Shown piece after piece: positions 1-6,198 of a DNA stretch of 6,756 bases. A program made the translations under genes and the position numbers. Source of the stretch: DATKMP01 sp035541775 (GTDB lineage Bacteria; Bacteroidota; Ignavibacteria; UBA10030); assembly GCA_035541775.1 (NCBI GenBank), contig DATKMP010000252.1, positions 1-6,756 of the forward strand. Reading direction: 5' to 3'. Every line of letters begins with the position of its first letter. Positions within the stretch are counted from its first letter, which is position 1. A model generated the notes under the pieces. The model saw nothing but the letters and a program-made list of their open reading frames with translations. It was not told where the DNA came from and made no database searches.

Positions 1-2703
1 TTCGTCTTTGATTCTACCATTAACTTTCATAACCCCGCGGAAGTGATTCCGTCGTTCCCTGCGATTTTCATGTATCTCGATATCATAGGATTAACGATTG
101 CAGTGTTGTGGATCGGTATTTCCCTTACACAATTGACTTGGCACACCATCGAAGCAATTTTTTCCCAATCGGCAAAGTGGAAACAGCGGTTGATGCATAT
201 ATTGGTTATCGTCTGTTCGATTGCAATTTTTTATTGGTTCGATGGCTTCCTCACAGTACCGTGGTATGTTCTATTGCTGGTGATTGCGTTCTCTGTCTTT
301 TTTGCATATCACAAAAAAACTTCGGCGTCTATGCCGCAGCATCTTTGGTTTGCCTGGGGAATGTTGGCGGCGTCGTTCATAATCGCTGTGCCTTTGTTGA
401 ACCAAACAATCAATGAAAAACGTGATCAGCAGCTTTCCAGCATCGTTTCTCATCTTGCACAGCCGGCGGATAATTGGTTATCCTATCTTTTAATTGATGG
501 CTTACATGCTGTTTCGCAAACATTGTTACAGGAAACGGAAACACATTTTCTGGAACGCGCGCGCGAACAGCATCTTGCCTTCGCATTATGGACCAAAACA
601 ATGTTTGGGCGCGAAGGATACAATTCTGCCGTGGTGTTGTATGATGCACAAGGTAATGAAGTCGATCGATTTATCGTCGGTCTTGATAATAATGAACAGC
701 GCACTATTCTTGCAAAAGTTTTTGAGGGGGAAGAAGAAGCAGTGCAAGTCGTTTCATCGAACGGCTCGGTGTCGTCGGGCAATCAATATGGAGCGTGGAT
801 GACAGTTCGGGATTCCGGGAATGCTGTCCTTGCAAGCGTTGCCTTGCTTGTGAATGATGCACGCTCTTCAGTATTCAACAGCGAAGAGTGGGAGCCGCTG
901 CGTCAGTTCACCAATTCAAGCCAGAATGAAAAATTGCAAGGTCTTTCTATTGCAGCATATTCCCATGCAGTACTTGTGAATAGCTCCGGCTGGTCGTCGC
1001 CGTTTGCGCAGCAGCTTTCTTCGGAAATGATCAATCGATTACAGTCGGGAACAATCAATCTTCGCTTTGCTATCGATGGCGTTCATTATCATAGCATCTA
1101 TGCAAGCGATCCGTCGGATGCGTCGCGTGTCGTTGCAGTAAGTTATGTTGAACCGGGCGTACAATCGGTCTTGTTTAGTTTTCTCAAAATCGTGTTGATT
1201 TATCTTCTCGTTGGCACGGTGATATTCTCCATCTATGTTATACGCAACAGGCGCAATGCTGTGGTACATTTCAATGGATTCCGGGAACGATTGTTTGTGG
1301 CCTTTTTAGTTGTTGCGTTGCTGCCGCTCATCATTGTTGGATATTACAACCGGTTATTCGCCGATGAAAAAGTTATGATTGATTTGTCGCAATCGGTTCA
1401 GCGAGAATTAAATACCTTGACAGTTCGCATTGAATCTTACGTCGCCGATGAACAAGATTTTCAACAGGGCGTCACCGATGAATTTTGTGATGCGATTGCG
1501 AATGAATATGGTACCGATTTTTCAGTCTATGGAACGACGGCCTTGCTTGCAAGTACTCAGTCGGAATTGTACCGTGCATCGATTTTGGATTCTCGATTGA
1601 ATTGCGAGGCCTATGCGAACATTGTCTTGGAACATAAGAACTATGTGTTGCTGAAAGAAAATGTCGGCAGTGTGGAATATTTAGTGGGCTATGCGCCGAT
1701 AAACATCAACGGGCATCTTGTCGGCGTGCTCGCTGTTCCAACGCTCAACCGCCAGCATGAAATTGAACATGAATTTGCCCAGCGCAATGCATCCATCTTC
1801 GGCCCGTATGCGATTGTTTTTGGATTGGTGATTGTGGGCGGTGGATATTTGGCATCGCGGCTTGCACGTCCGTTGAAACAGCTTTCTGCTGCTACACGGG
1901 CGATCGGCGCCGGCAATCTTGATGTATCGGTAAAAATTAATTCTGATGACGAAATCGGAGATTTGGCTCGTTCGTTTAATGAAATGACACAACGATTACG
2001 GCAAAGCCGGCAGGAACTTGCAAAACAGGAACGTGAAAACGCATGGCGCGAAATGGCAAAACAAGTTGCTCACGAAATTAAAAATCCGTTGACGCCGATG
2101 AAACTTTCCGTGCAGCATGTGCGGCAGGCGTTTAAAGATCACGTCGAGACACGGGAAGATATTCTTGATCGAGTCACTCATATGCTGTTGGAACAAATCG
2201 AATCCTTATCGCTGATCGCCGGAGAATTTTCCGATTTCGCAAAAATGCCTGAAAAGAAAGTTGAATGGATACTTCTGCATTCGGTTATTCAAGAAGCGAT
2301 GGAATTATTTAAGCCGCTGACCGATATTCATTTTCAATGTTCCTCTTCCGGCGATAACAGCCGGATTCTTGCCGATGCAGAACAAATGCGTCGAGTGTTT
2401 ATCAATCTCTTTCGCAACGCCGCCCAGGCAATGAAAGGAAAAGGTAGTATCGACGTCGCGATATCGATTCAAGGCGATACGGTCGTTGTGCGAATCAGTG
2501 ACTCCGGTTCCGGTATTCCACGCGAATTGCTTCAAAAAATATTCGAGCCAAACTTTTCCACAAAATCAGAAGGAATGGGAATGGGATTGGCAATTACGAA
2601 AAAAATTATTGAAGATGCGGGCGGTACGATTCTCTGTGAGAGCGAACAAGGAAAAGGCACCACCTTTATTTTGCGGCTGCCGTTAATTCGTGGTGCCGAA
2701 TGA
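1..2703 (+). CDS. NtrY-like membrane sensor histidine kinase, 5' end cut by the window
   Basis: Inner-membrane sensor kinase that should autophosphorylate on a histidine and pass phosphate to a response regulator, which is not in this window. Residues are counted from the in-frame GTG at 43. Hydrophobic segments lie near 11-31, 50-65, 73-89, 101-119, 378-400, 417-434 and 584-603. Two large non-membrane regions (about 121-377 and 435-583) should face outward and look like PAS/CACHE-type sensor folds. A HAMP domain follows (about 603-656), then a short helical linker. The H-box QVAHEIKNPLTPMKLS carries His677, and its HEIKNPLTPM wording is typical of NtrY-type kinases. The ATPase core shows the N-box NLFRNAAQAM (Asn788, Asn792), G1 DSGSG (Asp820), F-box FEPNFSTK and G2 GMGMGL. 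No receiver domain is attached. The frame is open to base 1 and GTG 43 has no clear ribosome site, so I treat the gene as 5' partial. The kinase call is secure; the signal sensed is unknown. Confidence 0.93.
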   Translation, partial: FVFDSTINFHNPAEVIPSFPAIFMYLDIIGLTIAVLWIGISLTQLTWHTIEAIFSQSAKWKQRLMHILVIVCSIAIFYWFDGFLTVPWYVLLLVIAFSVFFAYHKKTSASMPQHLWFAWGMLAASFIIAVPLLNQTINEKRDQQLSSIVSHLAQPADNWLSYLLIDGLHAVSQTLLQETETHFLERAREQHLAFALWTKTMFGREGYNSAVVLYDAQGNEVDRFIVGLDNNEQRTILAKVFEGEEEAVQVVSSNGSVSSGNQYGAWMTVRDSGNAVLASVALLVNDARSSVFNSEEWEPLRQFTNSSQNEKLQGLSIAAYSHAVLVNSSGWSSPFAQQLSSEMINRLQSGTINLRFAIDGVHYHSIYASDPSDASRVVAVSYVEPGVQSVLFSFLKIVLIYLLVGTVIFSIYVIRNRRNAVVHFNGFRERLFVAFLVVALLPLIIVGYYNRLFADEKVMIDLSQSVQRELNTLTVRIESYVADEQDFQQGVTDEFCDAIANEYGTDFSVYGTTALLASTQSELYRASILDSRLNCEAYANIVLEHKNYVLLKENVGSVEYLVGYAPININGHLVGVLAVPTLNRQHEIEHEFAQRNASIFGPYAIVFGLVIVGGGYLASRLARPLKQLSAATRAIGAGNLDVSVKINSDDEIGDLARSFNEMTQRLRQSRQELAKQERENAWREMAKQVAHEIKNPLTPMKLSVQHVRQAFKDHVETREDILDRVTHMLLEQIESLSLIAGEFSDFAKMPEKKVEWILLHSVIQEAMELFKPLTDIHFQCSSSGDNSRILADAEQMRRVFINLFRNAAQAMKGKGSIDVAISIQGDTVVVRISDSGSGIPRELLQKIFEPNFSTKSEGMGMGLAITKKIIEDAGGTILCESEQGKGTTFILRLPLIRGAE
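2700..2703 (+). promoter_or_regulatory. ATGA stop-start overlap coupling the kinase to pgeF
   Basis: The kinase stop TGA (2701-2703) overlaps the pgeF start ATG (2700-2702). The bases just upstream (gtggtgccga) contain no recognisable Shine-Dalgarno sequence. Ribosomes finishing the kinase therefore probably re-initiate on pgeF, which supports this start codon and a shared transcript. Coupling is inferred from the overlap. Confidence 0.7.
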
Positions 2704-3446
2704 TTATTCCAGAAATATTCCAATCATTTCCGCATATTCGTGCAGCAGTCAGCACACGCGGCGAGGTTTCGCCTGCTCGTCCATTCGGGATGAATATGAG
2801 TTACACCGTCGGTGATTCTTATGAGAATGTTGAAAGAAGCCGCAGGCAATTTTTTTCTTCGCTCGGCATCGATGCAGCCTCGTTGGCAATTCCTCAACAA
2901 ATTCATTCGAAGAATATTCAAATTATCGAAGCTCCGGCAATTTATCCTGATTGCGATGGATTGATCACACGATCGACCGATGTTGCGTTAGTCATCACGG
3001 TGGCGGATTGTCTTCCCATTTTATTGTTCGATCCACAGCACGATGTTCTTGCGGCCGTTCATGCAGGATGGAGGGGAACGGTTGCTCAAATTGCGATGAA
3101 TGCCGTTGAGCAGTTAGTCAAAACGTATGGATCGCATCCGAAGGATGTGCTTGCATTTATCGGACCCGGTGCCGGCAACTGTTGTTATGAAGTTGGCGAC
3201 GAAGTTGTATCGCAAGTTCAACATCAATTCGTTGTTCTTCGTCATGGAAAGCGGTTTCTTGATTTAAAAAAAATAAATTTTCATCAACTCCTTGAAATCG
3301 GAGTACAAAAACAGCATATTGAACTATGTCGGCATTGTACGATTTGTGAGCCAGAAATATTTCATTCCTATCGGCGCGATAAAACTCGGTCTGGACGAAT
3401 GATGGCGACCATCGTAATGCGGAAGCATAAACAACTGGAGATCTAA
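2700..3446 (+). CDS. pgeF: Peptidoglycan editing factor PgeF (YfiH/laccase-domain family)
   Basis: Single-domain cytoplasmic protein of the YfiH/DUF152 family, 248 residues, the usual family length. In E. coli the family member hydrolyses UDP-MurNAc-L-Ser, removing precursors in which serine was wrongly added in place of alanine. Homologues have also been shown to act on purine nucleosides (LACC1/FAMIN-type activity), so the exact substrate here is not fixed by sequence. The three metal-site residues are all present: His69 in QQIHSKN, Cys104 in VADCLP and His121 in VHAGWRGT, matching His71/Cys107/His124 of E. coli YfiH as I remember them. Other family marks are CDGLITR (85-91), IGPGAGNCCYEVG (154-166) and FHSYRRD (221-227) with SGRM after it. 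Cysteines 210, 213 and 216 form a C-x2-C-x2-C run just before FHSYRRD; at least the last pair is common in relatives. The gene overlaps the kinase stop and sits 2 bases before glmS, which favours the cell-wall role. Confidence 0.92.
   Translation: MIIPEIFQSFPHIRAAVSTRGEVSPARPFGMNMSYTVGDSYENVERSRRQFFSSLGIDAASLAIPQQIHSKNIQIIEAPAIYPDCDGLITRSTDVALVITVADCLPILLFDPQHDVLAAVHAGWRGTVAQIAMNAVEQLVKTYGSHPKDVLAFIGPGAGNCCYEVGDEVVSQVQHQFVVLRHGKRFLDLKKINFHQLLEIGVQKQHIELCRHCTICEPEIFHSYRRDKTRSGRMMATIVMRKHKQLEI
3437..3440 (+). promoter_or_regulatory. Ribosome binding site of glmS
   Basis: GGAG lies 8 bases before ATG 3449, inside the last codons of pgeF. It is a good Shine-Dalgarno match at normal spacing. It fixes the glmS start, as does the requirement that Cys follow the initiator Met. 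It also shows that glmS can be initiated independently of re-initiation from pgeF. Confidence 0.7.
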
Positions 3447-3448
3447 GT

Positions 3449-5284
3449 ATGTGTGGTATCGTCGGATATATTGGGAATAGGAATGCGTTGCCGTTAATTA
3501 TTGAGGGGTTGAAACGATTAGAATATCGCGGGTATGATTCTGCCGGCGTGGCGTTGTTTTCAAAAGGCAAACTGATCGTTCGCAAAAAAGCGGGCAAGGT
3601 TGCGAATCTCGAACAAGCTCTTTCAGATGTTTCGATTCCTTCTACCATCGGAATCGGTCATACACGTTGGGCAACACACGGCATTCCGAACGATGTGAAC
3701 GCCCATCCGCATACGGATTGTAAAGAACGAATAGCGCTTATTCATAATGGCGTCATCGAAAATTTCACGTCCATCAAAACTAAACTGTTACGACAGGGTC
3801 ACATTTTTAAATCCGAAACGGATACAGAAGTGCTGGTACATTTGGTTGAAGAATTTTATTCCCGTCTTCACGATCTTGAAAAAGCTGTTCGGGCAGCATT
3901 GAAAGAAGTCGTGGGGACGTACGGATTGATCATTCTTTGTGCCGACGAACCCGACAAGCTTGTGGTTGCACGCAAAGGAAGTCCGTTAGTGATCGGCTAC
4001 GGCGAGCATGAAACTGTTGTAGCTTCCGATGCATCTGCATTGATACAACATACACGCAAGGTCACATATTTGGAAGACGGCGAAATGGCGGTGGTGACAC
4101 CGACGGCGGTCGTCATAAAAACGCTTGCCGATGTTGAAATTCACAAAGACGTTGAAGAATTGACATTTGATCTTGAGCAGATTGAAAAAGGCGGTTATGC
4201 GCATTTCATGCTTAAGGAAATTCACGAACAGCACGAAACGATCAGCAATTCCATGCGCGGGCGATTGCTGCCGGAAGAAGGCGATGCAAAGCTTGGCGGT
4301 TTAGCGGGAGTCCAGGAAGCGTTAGAACGTGCGCCGCGTCTTATTCTTGCAGCGTGTGGCACATCGTGGCATGCTGCATTGATCGGCGAATACATGCTGG
4401 AACAATATGCACGCATTCCTGTGGAAGTTGAATACGCTTCTGAATTTCGGTACCGAAATCCGGTAATGAGAAAAGATGATGTAGTCATCTTTATCAGCCA
4501 GAGCGGAGAAACCTTAGATACGCTTGAAGCGTTGCGCGAAGCGAAAGCTCAGGGTGCGACCGTCATCGGCATTTGTAATGTTGTCGGCAGTTCGATTGCA
4601 CGAGAAAGCCATGCCGGTGTGTATGTGCATGCCGGCCCGGAAATCGGCGTTGCATCCACGAAAGCCTTCACATCGCAATTAACGGCGTTGGCATTGTTGA
4701 CACTTCTCTTAGCGCGCAAAAAAGGCGAGATGACCAGCGATGACGGTATTGCATTTGTCAAAGCGTTAGAAGCGTTGCCTCAGAAACTTTCATCGATCCT
4801 TGAACATGATGAAACGATATTTTCTATCGCGAAGGAATTTAGCGGCGTTCAAAATTTCCTATATCTAGGCCGCGGTTATAATTATCCCGTGGCATTGGAA
4901 GGCGCGTTGAAACTCAAAGAAATTTCGTATATCCATGCTGAAGGATATCCCGCAGCAGAAATGAAGCACGGGCCGATTGCGCTCATCGATCAAAACATGC
5001 CAGTGGTTTTTATTGCTCCGCAGGATAGCACCTATGAAAAAATTTTGAGTAATATGCAAGAAGTAAAAGCACGCCGCGGGCGCATCATCGCGATTGTGAA
5101 TGAAGAAGAACCGCACGTGAAGCAACTTGCCGATTATCTGATCGTTGTCCCGCCAACAATGGATTTACTGGCGCCGATACTGACGATTATTCCATTGCAA
5201 TTACTGGCGTATCACATTGCGGTGCTGCGCGGATGCAATGTCGATCAACCGAGGAATTTGGCAAAGAGCGTTACCGTTGAATGA
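3449..5284 (+). CDS. glmS: Glutamine--fructose-6-phosphate aminotransferase (isomerizing), GlmS
   Basis: Cytoplasmic enzyme converting fructose-6-phosphate plus glutamine to glucosamine-6-phosphate plus glutamate, the entry step to UDP-GlcNAc for peptidoglycan and LPS. It is full length at 611 residues (E. coli: 609). The N-terminal class II glutaminase domain (about 1-230) starts MCGIVGYIGN, so Cys2 becomes the N-terminal nucleophile once Met is removed. HTRWATHG (71-78) carries the hinge/channel tryptophan W74, and HNGVIENF (99-106) is the Asn-Gly site. The isomerase half has two SIS domains. The first shows ACGTSWHAA (302-310), SQSGETLDTL (350-359) and STKAFTSQ (403-410). The second shows KEISYIHAEGYPAAEMKHGP (490-509), which supplies Glu491 and His507. 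The C-terminus DQPRNLAKSVTVE carries Lys606, which opens or binds the sugar in the family. No key residue is missing. Only 2 bases separate it from pgeF, so there is no room for a glmS ribozyme and any feedback control must act elsewhere. Confidence 0.98.
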   Translation: MCGIVGYIGNRNALPLIIEGLKRLEYRGYDSAGVALFSKGKLIVRKKAGKVANLEQALSDVSIPSTIGIGHTRWATHGIPNDVNAHPHTDCKERIALIHNGVIENFTSIKTKLLRQGHIFKSETDTEVLVHLVEEFYSRLHDLEKAVRAALKEVVGTYGLIILCADEPDKLVVARKGSPLVIGYGEHETVVASDASALIQHTRKVTYLEDGEMAVVTPTAVVIKTLADVEIHKDVEELTFDLEQIEKGGYAHFMLKEIHEQHETISNSMRGRLLPEEGDAKLGGLAGVQEALERAPRLILAACGTSWHAALIGEYMLEQYARIPVEVEYASEFRYRNPVMRKDDVVIFISQSGETLDTLEALREAKAQGATVIGICNVVGSSIARESHAGVYVHAGPEIGVASTKAFTSQLTALALLTLLLARKKGEMTSDDGIAFVKALEALPQKLSSILEHDETIFSIAKEFSGVQNFLYLGRGYNYPVALEGALKLKEISYIHAEGYPAAEMKHGPIALIDQNMPVVFIAPQDSTYEKILSNMQEVKARRGRIIAIVNEEEPHVKQLADYLIVVPPTMDLLAPILTIIPLQLLAYHIAVLRGCNVDQPRNLAKSVTVE

Positions 5285-5290
5285 GGTAAT

Positions 5291-5307
5291 GAATTTTCTG
5301 AAAATTC
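5291..5307 (+). terminator. Small AT-rich hairpin after glmS, possible weak terminator or attenuator
   Basis: GAATTTT (5291-5297), loop CTG, AAAATTC (5301-5307) form a perfect 7-bp stem beginning 7 bases after the glmS stop. A short T run (TTT, 5308-5310) and a pyrimidine-rich stretch follow. The stem has only one G-C pair and the T tract is short, so it would be a weak intrinsic terminator at best. It may equally be a 3'-end stabiliser or chance in AT-rich sequence. Confidence 0.3.
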
Positions 5308-5331
5308 TTTCTATCTTATTCATATAAGAAA

Positions 5332-5337
5332 AAAGGA
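5332..5337 (+). promoter_or_regulatory. Ribosome binding site of the FabL-like gene
   Basis: AAAGGA ends 4 bases before ATG 5342. It is a recognisable though close-spaced Shine-Dalgarno match. It supports ATG 5342 as the start, giving the N-terminus MKQEIRF just before the first Rossmann strand. Confidence 0.55.
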
Positions 5338-5341
5338 TGTT

Positions 5342-6178
5342 ATGAAACAAGAGATTAGATTTCGTCCAAACGAATGGGCAATTATTTTAGGCGCTTCCAG
5401 CGGATTCGGCGGCGCCACGGCGCTTGAATTGGCACGGCACGGCATGAATATTATCGGTATTCACTTGGATCGCCAAACCACGATGCCGTTAGTTCAAAAT
5501 CTTCAAAAAGAAATTAAACGCACCAACGTTCATTCTGTCTTCTATAATATCAATGCTGCGGATGAAATCCGGCGCAATGAAACGCTGGATGATATTAAGG
5601 AGCAATTTGAAGCCGATACCAGTGCCACCATTAAAGTGCTGATGCATTCGTTGGCATTCGGATCGTTAAAGCCGTTCATCGCAAAAAATTCCGAAGAATC
5701 GTTGACGCAGGCGCAAATGGAAATGACACTCGATGTGATGGCAAATAGTTTGGTCTATTGGGTGCAAGGACTTGTGAGCCGCCAATTGATGAAAAAGGGA
5801 GGGAGAATCTTTGGAATGACAAGTTCCGGCGGGCACCGAGCATTTCCGTACTACGGTGCGGTGTCTGCAGCAAAGGCGGCGTTGCAATCGCACATTCGTC
5901 AACTGGCGATGGAATTGGGACCGTTAGGCATTACTGCAAATGCTATCTTAGCAGGCGTTACGGATACGCCTGCGCTGCGAAAAATTCCTGGCAGTGCAGG
6001 TATGATCGAAGCAGCCAAAATTAAAAATCCTACCGGCCGTCTCACAACGCCGGATGATATTGCGAAAGTCATTACGCTGCTTTCGTTGGACGAAGCGGGC
6101 TGGGTGTCCGGCAGTGTGATTGGTGTCGATGGTGCCGAAGACATTGTTGAATTTGTCAGTCAAAATAAATCACTATAA
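5342..6178 (+). CDS. SDR-family oxidoreductase, probable FabL/FabI-like enoyl-ACP reductase
   Basis: NAD(P)-dependent short-chain dehydrogenase of 278 residues, predicted cytoplasmic. The nucleotide-binding loop is GASSGFG (17-23), the classical G-x3-G-x-G form. HSLAFG (102-107) resembles the HSIAFA-type segment of FabI. The catalytic stretch reads HRAFPYYGAVSAAKAAL (165-181). Counting from Lys178, the classical SDR Tyr position (minus 4) is Val174, while Tyr171 gives Tyr-x6-Lys, the spacing of enoyl-ACP reductases FabI and FabL. The position of the first FabI tyrosine (E. coli Tyr146) is a Ser (161), as in FabL. The C-terminal part (GVTDTPALRKIP, then NPTGRLTTPDDI, then VSGSVIGVDG) closely follows my memory of Bacillus FabL. 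The likely reaction is reduction of trans-2-enoyl-ACP, the last step of fatty-acid elongation, but an enoyl-CoA or other enoyl substrate is possible. It lies 20 bases before an acyl-CoA dehydrogenase gene, so an acyl-chain substrate is plausible. SDR membership is certain; the substrate is inferred. Confidence 0.8.
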   Translation: MKQEIRFRPNEWAIILGASSGFGGATALELARHGMNIIGIHLDRQTTMPLVQNLQKEIKRTNVHSVFYNINAADEIRRNETLDDIKEQFEADTSATIKVLMHSLAFGSLKPFIAKNSEESLTQAQMEMTLDVMANSLVYWVQGLVSRQLMKKGGRIFGMTSSGGHRAFPYYGAVSAAKAALQSHIRQLAMELGPLGITANAILAGVTDTPALRKIPGSAGMIEAAKIKNPTGRLTTPDDIAKVITLLSLDEAGWVSGSVIGVDGAEDIVEFVSQNKSL

Positions 6179-6198
6179 CAAAGAACGGTTAAGAAACT

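Larger units (their letters stand above)
5285..5341 (+). other. 57-base glmS to SDR intergenic spacer
   Basis: This is the only gap over 20 bases in the window. It is AT-rich and holds a perfect short inverted repeat (5291-5307) and the ribosome site of the next gene (5332-5337). TATAAG at 5323-5328 resembles a -10 box, but I see no partner -35 at normal spacing, so I do not call a promoter. Confidence 0.6.

Noticed and set aside
108..416. 102-codon + strand frame in the kinase 5' region
   Set aside because: It is an out-of-frame reading of the membrane-segment coding region, which is already explained by the kinase frame.
1681..1992. Minus-strand open frame of 103 codons inside the kinase
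   Set aside because: It is antisense to the second sensor region and HAMP domain. It has no domain motif or ribosome site and overlaps another minus-strand frame in the same place.
3447..3448. A glmS ribozyme or riboswitch before glmS
   Set aside because: There are only 2 bases between pgeF and glmS. Any such element would have to lie within pgeF coding sequence, and I see no ribozyme-like core there.
3157..3648. 163-codon open frame on the minus strand across the pgeF-glmS junction
   Set aside because: It lies wholly antisense to two well-supported conserved genes, shows no recognisable motif, and its composition fits a shadow of the forward coding sequence.
5305..5328. Promoter for the FabL-like gene using TTCTTT and TATAAG
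   Set aside because: TATAAG is a fair -10 box, but TTCTTT is only 12 bases away and poor as a -35. A/T-rich spacers produce such matches by chance.
5342..6178. Annotation as FabG (3-oxoacyl-ACP reductase)
   Set aside because: FabG uses Tyr-x3-Lys. Here the residue 4 before Lys178 is Val, and the nearest tyrosines give Tyr-x6-Lys or Tyr-x7-Lys.
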